Source: Cyanobacteriota bacterium
Lineage (GTDB): Bacteria; Cyanobacteriota; Cyanobacteriia; Phormidesmidales; Phormidesmidaceae
Length of the DNA stretch: 8,452 nucleotides
Direction: 5' to 3'
Assembly (NCBI GenBank): GCA_027619675.1
Contig: JAQCHG010000044.1
Coordinates: 1-8,452, forward strand
The notes below the pieces were generated by a model. The model did not search any database. It saw only the letters and a list, made by a program, of their open reading frames with translations, and was not told the origin of the DNA. The first letter of the stretch is position 1, and each line of letters begins with the position of its first letter. Shown here piece after piece: positions 1-6,896 of the stretch. A program made the position numbers and the translations under genes.

Positions 1-633
<633 letters not shown>

Positions 634-645
634 AGCGGTAGTTTC

Positions 646-686
646 AGCCATGGTGACTGCGTAAGTCCTGGAATCGTCCCATGGCT
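646..686. terminator. Weak inverted repeat between convergent adhC and pth, possible bidirectional terminator
   Basis: AGCCATGG at 646-653 is the exact reverse complement of CCATGGCT at 679-686, with 25 nt between the arms. Inside lies a second small inverted pair, GACT 655-658 and AGTC 664-667. The right arm overlaps the pth stop codon. No T-tract follows on either strand, so this is only a candidate for ending the two converging transcripts. Confidence 0.22.
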
Positions 687-1329
687 ACTGTGCCGGGGCC
701 GGGGATTCTGAGCCCCCAGGGGCGGGAATGGTGCGGCCATTGAAGAGACTCATGGCCTTTTCCACCCCTTCCCGCAGCGATCGCTCCACCGCATCAGCGG
801 CCAGTTGCACCACCTCCGCCATGTGGGCCTGTTCCTCCGGGGAGGGGCGACCCAGCACATGGGACACCACCGCGCGATCGCTGCCAGGGATAGTCGTGCG
901 GCCAATGCCGACCCGCAGCCGGGGAAAGTCCTGCCCGCCCAGGTGGGCAATGATGGATTTCATGCCGTTATGGCCCCCGGCGGATCCAGACAGACGCATC
1001 CGAATCCGCCCCGTGGCCAGATCCATATCGTCATAGATGACCAGCACTTGGGCGGGCTCTAGTTTGTACCAGTCCACCACCGCCCGCACCGATTGCCCCG
1101 ATCGATTCATATAGGTTTGGGGTTTTAGCAGCCCGACTTTGCGGCCCGCGATCGCCCGCCCATCCCCGTATAGCCCCTGGAACTTTTTTTGCTGCCCCAC
1201 GGCAATTTGCCAGCGCTGGGCCAAGGCATCAACCACCTCAAACCCAATGTTGTGGCGAGTTTTGTCGTATTTATCTCCAGGGTTGCCCAGCCCCACAATC
1301 AAACCGGGGATGACGAGGGTATCGACCAT
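685..1329 (-). CDS. pth: Peptidyl-tRNA hydrolase (bacterial Pth type)
   Basis: Cleaves the ester bond of peptidyl-tRNAs released early from ribosomes and so recycles tRNA; cytosolic. From the ATG chosen here the product is 214 residues, a little longer than the usual 190-200 because of a Pro/Gly/Ser-rich tail after FNGR (about residue 199). The N-terminus has the GLGNPG signature (13-18). Matching the E. coli enzyme, the substrate-binding and catalytic residues are visible: N16, H26 in RHNIGF, N75 in YMNRSG, D100 in YDDMDL and N121 in GGHNG. A TTG two codons upstream (1333-1335) could also be a start, but the ATG is preferred; neither has a clear Shine-Dalgarno sequence. The gene begins about 42 nt after the end of tatA on the same strand, so the two are probably co-transcribed. 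No key residue is missing. Confidence 0.95.
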   Translation of the reverse strand: MVDTLVIPGLIVGLGNPGDKYDKTRHNIGFEVVDALAQRWQIAVGQQKKFQGLYGDGRAIAGRKVGLLKPQTYMNRSGQSVRAVVDWYKLEPAQVLVIYDDMDLATGRIRMRLSGSAGGHNGMKSIIAHLGGQDFPRLRVGIGRTTIPGSDRAVVSHVLGRPSPEEQAHMAEVVQLAADAVERSLREGVEKAMSLFNGRTIPAPGGSESPAPAQ

Positions 1330-1371
1330 GGCCAAAACAAAAGGGAGTACGTCAATTTTGGACGGTGGCGT

Positions 1372-1767
1372 CTACTGACCGTCTTCTGCATTGGCGGCTT
1401 CCGCCGTCGCTTCCCCAGGGGCAACTTCCTCAGCGGCTGATTTCTCTTCGGTGTACTCAGCCGTTTCCACTGTTTCGGCGGCGGTGGCGGGCTCTGTGGC
1501 CTTACCGTTTTGCTCCACCTTTTGGGGTTCTAGCGCCTTGGGCTCAGGCTTTTCTAGAGACGCCTTCATGGGTTCCGTCACCGACTTTTGCAGTTGCTCA
1601 GCTTCCCGCTTAAACTCCGCCTCAAAGTCCTGTTGGGCCTTTTGGAAACTCTTGAGTGCCTTGGCCAGACTGCTACCGATCTCCGGCAGTTTTTTGGGGC
1701 CAAACACCAGCAGGGCCAGCACTAAAATCAGCGCCATTTCCGGCAAGCCGATGCCAAAAAAGTTCAT
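1372..1767 (-). CDS. tatA: Twin-arginine translocase subunit TatA (TatA/Tha4/Hcf106 family)
   Basis: Pore-forming or membrane-thinning subunit of the Tat pathway, which exports folded proteins with twin-arginine signals across the plasma or thylakoid membrane. The 131-residue product has a short N-terminal membrane helix (about residues 6-22, with a polar Glu at 10). The hinge FGPKKLPEIG follows, then an amphipathic helix (about 32-60, SFQKAQQDFEAEF) very like plant Tha4 and cyanobacterial TatA. The remaining 70 residues are a low-complexity tail rich in Glu, Ala and Pro, longer than in many TatA proteins. TatB/Hcf106 proteins are also long, so the A/B distinction rests on the Tha4-like helix and is not absolute. 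The ATG at 1765-1767 is preceded by a good ribosome site (GGGAGAG, 6 nt spacing). pth follows 42 nt downstream, giving a likely tatA-pth operon. TatC is not in the window. Confidence 0.92.
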   Translation of the reverse strand: MNFFGIGLPEMALILVLALLVFGPKKLPEIGSSLAKALKSFQKAQQDFEAEFKREAEQLQKSVTEPMKASLEKPEPKALEPQKVEQNGKATEPATAAETVETAEYTEEKSAAEEVAPGEATAEAANAEDGQ

Positions 1768-1773
1768 GCGACA

Positions 1774-1780
1774 CTCTCCC
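1774..1780 (-). promoter_or_regulatory. Shine-Dalgarno site of tatA
   Basis: On the minus strand GGGAGAG lies 6 nt before the ATG at 1767. It fixes the tatA start and is the clearest ribosome site on that strand in this window. Confidence 0.6.
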
Positions 1781-2053
1781 GTACGCGATCGCCATCCATA
1801 CCCAGACTACTGTACCTGTCCATCGGGGGAAAAACCCGAGGGCGCGTCATCCCGCCAGGGTGAAAGCCTTGCTGATTCACCATGACAGCACCCACCCTTG
1901 TCACCCGGCAAGGATCTGTAGCCATTTCCCCACAAGGATTCTGACTGAAACTGATGGCAGCCCCTAGACAGGCCCACCCAGGGATAGGGTCCAGGGGGAA
2001 TTGGGTATACCAAGCTAGATTTGCGCGCCTCCTGTCGGCCTATTTTTTTATTT

Positions 2054-2061
2054 GAGGAAGG
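2054..2061 (+). promoter_or_regulatory. Shine-Dalgarno site deciding the lipoprotein start
   Basis: GAGGAAGG ends 5 nt before the ATG at 2067. It overlaps the in-frame TTG at 2052, which would otherwise be a longer start, so the ATG is the better choice. Confidence 0.65.
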
Positions 2062-2066
2062 ATGCC

Positions 2067-2891
2067 ATGAATGGCTGCTACCGCTGGTGTTTGCCCTTGG
2101 CGATGACCACTGTTCTGGTTGCCTGCAACGGCCAAGAACCCGCTGCTGAAGCCCCTGCCGCCGCCCCTGCGGCCACGCCAACGGCGACCCCAGCCCCGGA
2201 GGAACCCGAGAGCAGCCCCACCCTGGCCGCAGGCCAGTACTGTTACGACACCAGTACCGATACCCTGATTTCGGCAGTACGGTTGACGGTGGCGGCGGAT
2301 GGCAGCGTTACCGGAGACAGCGTCACCTCCATTCAAGACCCGGCCAACGACTACAGCACCGCCTATCGTCAGGCTCTGGCTGGCACCCTCACCGGCAATC
2401 AGGCCACCCTCGATATCACCACCTGGATTGAATACGACCAGCAACAGACCACCGCAACCTGGACCGTAGACAGCGCCAGTCTGATCAATGATGACGCCAC
2501 CTACAGCAGCGGCGATTGCGGCGAGATTCGTAGCTATTTCACGGGACCAGACGGGCTAGAGGCGGCGGATTTGTTGAGTGATGCCAGCAACGTCCACCGT
2601 CAGCAGGTGCAGTTTGAGCCAGGGACGAGCGGTGCTGTGGTCAGTAATGCTGTGGTGCGGGGCGATCGCGACCTGTATCTGTTGGGGGCACAGGGGGGCC
2701 AAACCATGGTGGTGTCCATCACCGCCCTAGAAGACAATGCCGCCTTTGCGGTGGTGTCACCGGCGGGGGAAATCCTAGTGTTAGAAGGCACCAATGAGGA
2801 GATCTTTTTGCCCCACACCGGAGACTATCAGGTGATCGTGGGCGGCACGCGGGGCAATGCCAGCTACGATCTCTACGTTGCCATTGAATAG
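2067..2891 (+). CDS. Predicted lipoprotein with C-terminal PPC-like domain, function unknown
   Basis: 274 residues. The N-terminus is a lipoprotein signal peptide: a hydrophobic stretch ending in the lipobox LVAC, with C20 as the expected lipidated cysteine. A Pro/Ala/Thr/Glu-rich linker (about 24-53) follows. Then comes a domain of about 105 residues (about 55-158) starting AGQYCYDT, with only two cysteines (C59, C151) that could pair. The C-terminal part (about 172-274) has the repeated hydrophobic pattern and motifs RGDRDLYLLGAQGGQTMVV and GDYQVIVGGTRGNASYDL. These are typical of PPC (bacterial pre-peptidase C-terminal-like) and PliG-like lysozyme-inhibitor beta-sandwich domains common in cyanobacterial secreted proteins. 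It is expected to be membrane-anchored and face the periplasm. No enzymatic motif is seen. The PPC-like assignment is fairly sure; the role is unknown, and lysozyme inhibition is only one possibility. Confidence 0.82.
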   Translation: MNGCYRWCLPLAMTTVLVACNGQEPAAEAPAAAPAATPTATPAPEEPESSPTLAAGQYCYDTSTDTLISAVRLTVAADGSVTGDSVTSIQDPANDYSTAYRQALAGTLTGNQATLDITTWIEYDQQQTTATWTVDSASLINDDATYSSGDCGEIRSYFTGPDGLEAADLLSDASNVHRQQVQFEPGTSGAVVSNAVVRGDRDLYLLGAQGGQTMVVSITALEDNAAFAVVSPAGEILVLEGTNEEIFLPHTGDYQVIVGGTRGNASYDLYVAIE

Positions 2892-2920
2892 AGGGCTACC
2901 GCCGCCATGGGGACGTTTGC

Positions 2921-3394
2921 ATGGCCTCCCTAGGAATTGCTGACTACCAACTGCGCCGGGGCAATGGGCGCGATCGCCCCCTACTCGAAGCCTTCATGGC
3001 CCGCACCCTGTGGGAATTGGGGGCGGGCCTCAGTGACGGCCATATTGCCGCCATGGTTGAGGCCCACCTCTCCCCCGCCACCCCGGTCTGGTGGGTGGCG
3101 GATGCCAGCAGCGATCGCCCCATAGCCTGCCTGTGGCTAGGCAACGCCCAGGATCAGCGCCAGGGCGATCGCCATGCCTACGTCATGTTGCTGTATGTAG
3201 ATCCCGACCACCGCCGTCGCGGTATCGCCACGGCCCTGCTAAGGGTCGCGGAAACCTGGGCACGGCGACGGGGCGATCGGCAAATTGGCTTGCAGGTCTT
3301 TCCTGACAACGAGGCAGCCCTAGCCCTGTACGAACGCCGTGGCTACACCCCCGCCGCCCTATGGCTCAATAAACCCCTACAGAACAATCCGTAG
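2921..3394 (+). CDS. GNAT family N-acetyltransferase
   Basis: 157 residues, the normal size for a single GNAT domain; cytosolic. GNAT enzymes move the acetyl group of acetyl-CoA to an amine. The core is clear: VMLLYVDPDHRRRGIATALL (88-107) contains strand beta4 and the acetyl-CoA pyrophosphate loop (R/Q-x-x-G-x-A form, RRRGIA). DNEAALALYERRGY (129-142) is motif B, with N130 and the tyrosine Y137 often acting as general acid. This resembles the RimI-like branch, but the N-terminal half (LSDGHIAAMVEAHL) is not enough to name a substrate. The ATG at 2921 has a weak GGGGA 7 nt upstream and follows the lipoprotein gene by 29 nt, so both may share a transcript. The family is sure; the substrate is unknown. 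Confidence 0.88.
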   Translation: MASLGIADYQLRRGNGRDRPLLEAFMARTLWELGAGLSDGHIAAMVEAHLSPATPVWWVADASSDRPIACLWLGNAQDQRQGDRHAYVMLLYVDPDHRRRGIATALLRVAETWARRRGDRQIGLQVFPDNEAALALYERRGYTPAALWLNKPLQNNP

Positions 3395-3468
3395 GAATTG
3401 TTACGGGGTATAGCGCCCATGGACGCTGACATTGCCGTGCCCAACGCTTGAACATCAGCCGGATGGCA

Positions 3469-3492
3469 GCATTTTGGGGAGCATTCTGGGGA
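3469..3492 (+). repeat. Two adjacent 12-bp repeats in the leader of the methyltransferase gene
   Basis: GCATTTTGGGGA (3469-3480) is followed directly by GCATTCTGGGGA (3481-3492), with one mismatch. The second copy forms part of the purine-rich GGGGAGGG (3488-3495), the likely ribosome site for the ATG at 3506 (10 nt spacing, slightly long). The rest of the 111-nt gap after the acetyltransferase shows nothing clear. Confidence 0.5.
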
Positions 3493-3505
3493 GGGCTTCG
3501 ATAGC

Positions 3506-5611
3506 ATGGGGGGCAGTCTGCCGCTCTGCCCCGCCATGGTTGTTGACGGTGCCGCCGCCTTGATTGCCAATGTTGCCGCCTATCGGGATCTGTGTCAGCG
3601 CAGCCCCGTGGGCAAGCACCTGCCCGATGCCCTTTACGTTCATCAGTGGGCTTTGCCCTCCCTGGCCCCGGCCCTGCAAGCGGTGGAGCGCCAAGCCCGA
3701 GGGGCGGTGCCCGTGGCAGCGGCGGCCACCCTGGTGAAGTTCAGCCTCAGCCAGCCCCAGGTGGCCTACCTGTTTTACCCAGATTTTGACACCGAGGCCC
3801 ATCCCGCCCTCCACAGCAGCATTCAGGTCAACTTGGCGACGGGGGCGGTGGGCGATCGCGACTACAGCACCACCGACAACCCCCCGGTGCTGCACCGCAA
3901 AGAAACCTTCGTTACCCCTGACTATCCTCAGTACGATCGCTTCCACTGGCTCACCCAACAGGAGGAAACCCTGGGGCTACTGGACCAGTCCCGAGGCATT
4001 GGTTTACAGCGGGCGTGGGCGGCCCGTTTGGGCGATCGCGGCTTAGAAATTCACGACCATGCCCTGGCCTGCACCCTCCAAGCGGCGGCCCCACCCCAGC
4101 GGGCCAAGCCCAAAATTGAGCGCCATCGCGCCGCGATCGCCCGCGTCACCGCCTCTAAACCCGTGCGCCTCGCCGTGGAAGCGGGGCTGTTTCCCGCCGC
4201 CACCACCTACTTTGACTACGGTTGCGGCCACGGGGCCGACATTGAATACATTCACCGTCTGGGGCTGCCCAGCAACGGTTGGGATCCCTACTATCGCCCC
4301 GATACCGCCCCCACCGCCGCCGATGTGGTTAATCTGGGCTACGTCATCAACGTCATCGAAGACACCGCCGAGCGTCGGGACGCCCTGGTGAAGGCCTGGG
4401 CTTTGACCCAAAGGGTGCTGATTGTGGCAGCTCAGGTGCTGGTGGACGATCGCACGCGGGGGATGATTGCCTACGGTGACGGCATCATCACCAGCCGCCA
4501 CACCTTCCAGAAATATTACGAACAGGAGGAACTGAAGGCGTATATCGATCAAGTGCTGGGGGTGGATGCCATCCCGGTGGCCTTGGGCATCTACTTTGTG
4601 TTTCGCGATGAGGCCCAGGCGGAGGCGTTTCGGGCTTCCCGTTTCCGTTCACGGGCCACAGCCCCCCGCATTCGTTTGGGGGTCAGCAAGTTTGAGCAAT
4701 ACCGCGATCGCCTGCAACCGTTGATGGATTTCTACACCGATCGCGGTCGCCTGCCGACGGTGGCGGAACTCACCACCCAGGTGCCCGACTGCGCCCCTTT
4801 GGTGGAGGTTTTTGGCAGTCTGAAGCGGGCCTTTACCATCGTGCTTCAGGCCACGGATGCGGGGGCATGGGACGCGATCGCCGACAAGCGCCGCCATGAT
4901 CTGCTGGTGTACCTTGCCCTCAGCCACTTCGGCCAGCGCCCCAAATTCAAAGACCTTTCCCCCACGTTTCAGGCCGATATCAAGGCTTTGTTTGGCAGCT
5001 ACCCGCAAGCCTGCACCGCCGCCGACCTGATGCTGATGAGTCTGGGGCGCACGGAACTGATTGAGGAGCGCTGTCGCCAAAGCACCCTGGGCCAGCAGCG
5101 CCCCAACTCCCTCTGGGTGCATGTGTCGGTGTTAGATCAGTTGGATCCGCTGCTGCGGCTGTATGAGGGCTGCGCGGCCCGCACCCTGGGCCGCCCGGAG
5201 GAGGCGACGCTGGTGAAGTTTCACGTGCAAAAGCCCCAAATCACCTATCTGTTTTGCCCTAATTTTGATAAACATCCCCACCCGGCTTTGCACACCAGCA
5301 TGGCGATCGGGCTGCGGGATCTCCACGTTCGTTACCGCGACTATGACCTCGACAATCCCCCCCTGCTCCATCAGAAAGATCAGTTGGTGACGGAGGATTA
5401 TCCCGGTTACGCTAAGTTCGCCAAGCTCAGCCGACAGGAACGCAAATGGGGCCTACTGGAAGACCCCAAAGCCATTTTTGATCGTCGCGGTTGGGAACAG
5501 TGTCTCGCGGACCATGGGGCAGAACTCAGGGGGCATCGGTTGGTGCGACGGAAGGATGCCACCGAGTGTCAGCAACAGGCGATCGCCGTTCAGCCTCAGT
5601 CAGCGCACTAA
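3506..5611 (+). CDS. DNA phosphorothioation-associated putative methyltransferase with duplicated flanking module
   Basis: 701 residues. The centre (about 195-385) is a SAM-dependent methyltransferase-like fold: FDYGCGHGADI (236-246) is motif I, GWDPYYRP (258-265) the next strand and VVNLGYVINVIEDTAERR (274-291) the post-core motif. The conserved block TSRHTFQKYYEQEELKAYI (329-347) follows. Residues 385-520, with GRLPTVAEL, FGSLKRAF, DLLVYLALSHFGQRP and QACTAADLMLMSLG, match the pattern I associate with the dnd-related methyltransferase family. A module of about 150 residues occurs twice, at about 30-185 and 522-675. Both copies carry ATLVKF, YLF, HPALH, RDY, DNPP-LH and a closing GLL, with roughly half of some 87 aligned positions identical by eye. 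Family members are found with DNA phosphorothioate (Dnd) systems, but no dndBCDE, ssp or dptFGH gene is visible here. No DPPY or NPPY catalytic motif is obvious, so activity and target (DNA, RNA or other) are unproven. The ATG at 3506 is chosen for its upstream GGGGAGGG; the ATG at 3536 has none. Confidence 0.8.
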   Translation: MGGSLPLCPAMVVDGAAALIANVAAYRDLCQRSPVGKHLPDALYVHQWALPSLAPALQAVERQARGAVPVAAAATLVKFSLSQPQVAYLFYPDFDTEAHPALHSSIQVNLATGAVGDRDYSTTDNPPVLHRKETFVTPDYPQYDRFHWLTQQEETLGLLDQSRGIGLQRAWAARLGDRGLEIHDHALACTLQAAAPPQRAKPKIERHRAAIARVTASKPVRLAVEAGLFPAATTYFDYGCGHGADIEYIHRLGLPSNGWDPYYRPDTAPTAADVVNLGYVINVIEDTAERRDALVKAWALTQRVLIVAAQVLVDDRTRGMIAYGDGIITSRHTFQKYYEQEELKAYIDQVLGVDAIPVALGIYFVFRDEAQAEAFRASRFRSRATAPRIRLGVSKFEQYRDRLQPLMDFYTDRGRLPTVAELTTQVPDCAPLVEVFGSLKRAFTIVLQATDAGAWDAIADKRRHDLLVYLALSHFGQRPKFKDLSPTFQADIKALFGSYPQACTAADLMLMSLGRTELIEERCRQSTLGQQRPNSLWVHVSVLDQLDPLLRLYEGCAARTLGRPEEATLVKFHVQKPQITYLFCPNFDKHPHPALHTSMAIGLRDLHVRYRDYDLDNPPLLHQKDQLVTEDYPGYAKFAKLSRQERKWGLLEDPKAIFDRRGWEQCLADHGAELRGHRLVRRKDATECQQQAIAVQPQSAH

Positions 5612-5652
5612 ACTGAAGGCAAGTGTTGAAGCGCGATCGCGAGCCGCCAGCT

Positions 5653-6291
5653 ATGACCCTATCGACCGCTCAGATTCAAACCGATACTTGGGTAAACGCG
5701 ACCTGGGACGAGTTCACGACCCTCATGGATGATCCCCTGTACGAGGAAGGACGCGGCTACTTTGACAACGACACTATGCGGATTGAAATGGCTCCACTCG
5801 GTCGAGGACATGCGCGGCAAAACAGCCTCATTTCTCAAGTCATCAGTCTTTATGGGATGCTTCGTAACCTGCGGGTTGTCGGTTTAATGAATTGCAGCAT
5901 CTATCAGCCTGGGGAGCGAGGTTGCCAGCCTGACATGGCTTTCTACATTGGTGCAGATTTTCAGATTCCGCCTCAGGATAATGCCCCGATCGATGTGACT
6001 GTCTTTGGGCCACCGACCTTGGCGATCGAAATCAGCGGTAGCACGTTTAAGGATGACTTGGGTGCAAAGCGATTGCTGTATGAGCGGTTGGGGGTAGCAG
6101 AATACTGGGTGGTGAATGTAGCGGAGCAAAAGGTCATTGCCTTTGAGGTGCGCGATCGCCACAGCGGAGAAGTTTCCACTTCAACGGTGTTGCCGGGGTT
6201 GGAAATCGCACTGGTGGAGGAAGCCCTGCACCGCTCCCAAACTGAAGACGACAGCACCCTCCTGCGCTGGCTGATGGAGACGTTACAGTGA
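5653..6291 (+). CDS. Uma2 family (DUF820) endonuclease-like protein
   Basis: 212 residues from the ATG chosen here. Uma2 proteins are abundant in cyanobacteria and have a restriction-endonuclease-like PD-(D/E)XK fold; their biological role is mostly unknown. Visible signature: CQPDMAFYI (91-99, D94), PPTLAIEISGST (120-131, E126) and DDLGAKRLLYERLGVAEYWVVNV (134-156, K139 and the typical GV-EYW-V). The putative catalytic D, E and K are all present, so the nuclease core looks intact. An in-frame GTG at 5623 would add 10 residues (LKRDREPPA) with no family support. The gene starts about 40 nt after the methyltransferase gene and its stop overlaps the toxin GTG by 4 nt (6288-6291), implying translational coupling. 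Its last 18 codons recur in decayed form at 6843-6896. Confidence 0.85.
   Translation: MTLSTAQIQTDTWVNATWDEFTTLMDDPLYEEGRGYFDNDTMRIEMAPLGRGHARQNSLISQVISLYGMLRNLRVVGLMNCSIYQPGERGCQPDMAFYIGADFQIPPQDNAPIDVTVFGPPTLAIEISGSTFKDDLGAKRLLYERLGVAEYWVVNVAEQKVIAFEVRDRHSGEVSTSTVLPGLEIALVEEALHRSQTEDDSTLLRWLMETLQ
6238..6291 (+). repeat. Direct repeat, intact copy: 3' end of the Uma2 gene
   Basis: These 54 nt encode the last 17 residues (QTEDDSTLLRWLMETLQ) and stop of Uma2. They match 6843-6896 at 45 of 54 positions without gaps; 6263-6284 and 6868-6889 are identical. The two copies bracket the toxin-antitoxin genes. Confidence 0.85.
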
Positions 6292-6572
6292 CGCGGCGCT
6301 ACCAGTGGAATGAGGATAAAAATACATGGCTCAAGCAACATCGGAATATATCTTTTGAAGAAATCATCTTAGCAATTCAATCTGGCCAGGAGGTCAATGT
6401 TTTTGAGCATCCTAACCAGATACGATATCCCGGTCAAAAAATATCGGTTGTAATTGTTAATAACTATGGATATCTTGTCCCGTTTGTCGAATCAGAGAAG
6501 GCAATTTTTCTGAAAACGATAATCCCAAGCAGAAAAGCAACCAAACAATATTTAAGGAATTCAGATGAATAG
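6288..6572 (+). CDS. BrnT-like toxin of a toxin-antitoxin pair
   Basis: 94 residues starting at a GTG. RYQWNEDKNTWLKQHRNISFEE (4-25) and the ending FLKTIIPSRKATKQYL (74-89) follow the BrnT pattern: W-(D/N)-E-x-K-N near the start, a G/ISFEE helix and a basic (S/A)RKA motif near the C-terminus. BrnT is a RelE-fold ribonuclease toxin that stops growth when not bound by its antitoxin. The central HPNQIRYPGQKI and GYLVPFVE are typical of a widespread BrnT/DUF4258-like subgroup; activity is inferred only from this. The start is the GTG of GTGA, overlapping the Uma2 stop, with no separate promoter evident. Base composition is clearly more AT-rich than its neighbours and the gene has no HIP1 site, suggesting transfer. 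The antitoxin gene overlaps its 3' end by 8 nt, in the toxin-first order usual for BrnTA. Confidence 0.7.
   Translation: MTRRYQWNEDKNTWLKQHRNISFEEIILAIQSGQEVNVFEHPNQIRYPGQKISVVIVNNYGYLVPFVESEKAIFLKTIIPSRKATKQYLRNSDE
6554..6559 (+). promoter_or_regulatory. Shine-Dalgarno site of the antitoxin gene inside the toxin gene
   Basis: AAGGAA ends 5 nt before the ATG at 6565. It lies within the last codons of the toxin gene, so the antitoxin can be translated from its own ribosome site on the shared message. Confidence 0.6.
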
Positions 6573-6834
6573 TCTTGATGCAGAAGAGCAGGAAATCTTA
6601 ACAGCCTTTGAACGAGGGGAACTCAAGCAGGTGGAGAATGTAGCGACAGAGATCCGAGAGCATCGACAGGTCGCCGAGGCCACCTTCAAATCGTTATCGG
6701 TGGACCAGATTCCACTGTCAGCTAACGACTGGCAAAACCTACAGCAAATGGCTGTATTAGAAGGCATTTCTTATCCCGCCCTAGTGGCCAGGATTCTCCA
6801 TAAATATGTGTCAGGCCAACTCATTGAGCAGTAG
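6565..6834 (+). CDS. Putative antitoxin (CopG/ribbon-helix-helix-like), partner of the BrnT-like toxin
   Basis: 89 residues. The N-terminal half (MNSLDAEEQEILTAFERGEL, then ENVATEIREHRQVAEATF) is charged and helical, as in antitoxins that start with a LD-EEQEIL-AFE-GE block. The C-terminal part from about residue 43 has LSANDWQNLQQMAVLEGISYPALVARILHKYVSG. This corresponds to the strand-helix-helix ending (DL--IQ--A-EEGIPYQTLI-S-LHKYV-G) of ribbon-helix-helix antitoxins paired with BrnT-like toxins. The usual strand motif (INIRLS) is here SVDQIPLS, so the DNA-binding strand is atypical. Such antitoxins bind and block the toxin and usually repress their own operon. It overlaps the toxin gene by 8 nt. 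Its stop codon abuts the Uma2 3' remnant almost exactly. Confidence 0.68.
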   Translation: MNSLDAEEQEILTAFERGELKQVENVATEIREHRQVAEATFKSLSVDQIPLSANDWQNLQQMAVLEGISYPALVARILHKYVSGQLIEQ

Positions 6835-6836
6835 CA

Positions 6837-6896
6837 TTGGCTCAAACGGGAGATGATAGCACCCTGATGCGCTGGCTGATGGAGACGTTGCGATGA
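6837..6896 (+). pseudogene. Remnant of the 3' end of a second Uma2 gene
   Basis: Immediately after the antitoxin stop, one frame reads LAQTGDDSTLMRWLMETLR and stop. This matches the C-terminus QTEDDSTLLRWLMETLQ of the intact Uma2 at 45 of 54 nt, ungapped. Many differences are synonymous (GAC/GAT twice, TTA/TTG) or conservative, so the two diverged while coding; this is not a recent copy. The rest of that gene is absent, apparently replaced by the toxin-antitoxin pair. The remnant has no own start and is not expected to be expressed. Its TGA overlaps an ATG (ATGA, 6893-6896) that opens a 5-codon frame. Confidence 0.8.

Larger units (their letters stand above)
1768..2066. other. Divergent intergenic region between tatA and the lipoprotein gene
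   Basis: About 300 nt with no credible gene. It must hold the promoters for tatA-pth (leftward) and probably for the lipoprotein gene (rightward). It contains one HIP1 octamer (1785-1792) and a T-run at 2041-2053 just before the lipoprotein ribosome site. I could not pick convincing -35/-10 pairs by eye. Short open frames here on both strands have no recognisable features. Confidence 0.5.

Noticed and set aside
1391..1885. Long plus-strand open frame (164 codons) antisense to tatA
   Set aside because: It is the complement of a well-supported tatA gene in GC-rich DNA; its Ser/Ala-rich translation mirrors the Glu/Ala tail codons and shows no family motif.
1807..2181. Minus-strand open frame (124 codons) across the tatA-lipoprotein intergenic region
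   Set aside because: It overlaps the lipoprotein signal peptide, has no motif and shows no ribosome site worth trusting.
3455..3958. Minus-strand open frame (167 codons) over the start of the methyltransferase gene
   Set aside because: The opposite strand encodes conserved family motifs (HPALH, RDY, DNPP); this frame shows none and has low-complexity Gly/Val/His composition typical of a shadow.
4043..4552. Minus-strand open frame (169 codons) inside the methyltransferase gene
   Set aside because: It lies opposite the SAM-binding core; Gly-rich translation with no recognisable domain.
5623..5652. Upstream GTG start for Uma2 adding 10 residues
   Set aside because: The extension (LKRDREPPA) includes codons from a HIP1 site and does not resemble a Uma2 N-terminus; the ATG at 5653 fits better, although neither has a strong ribosome site.
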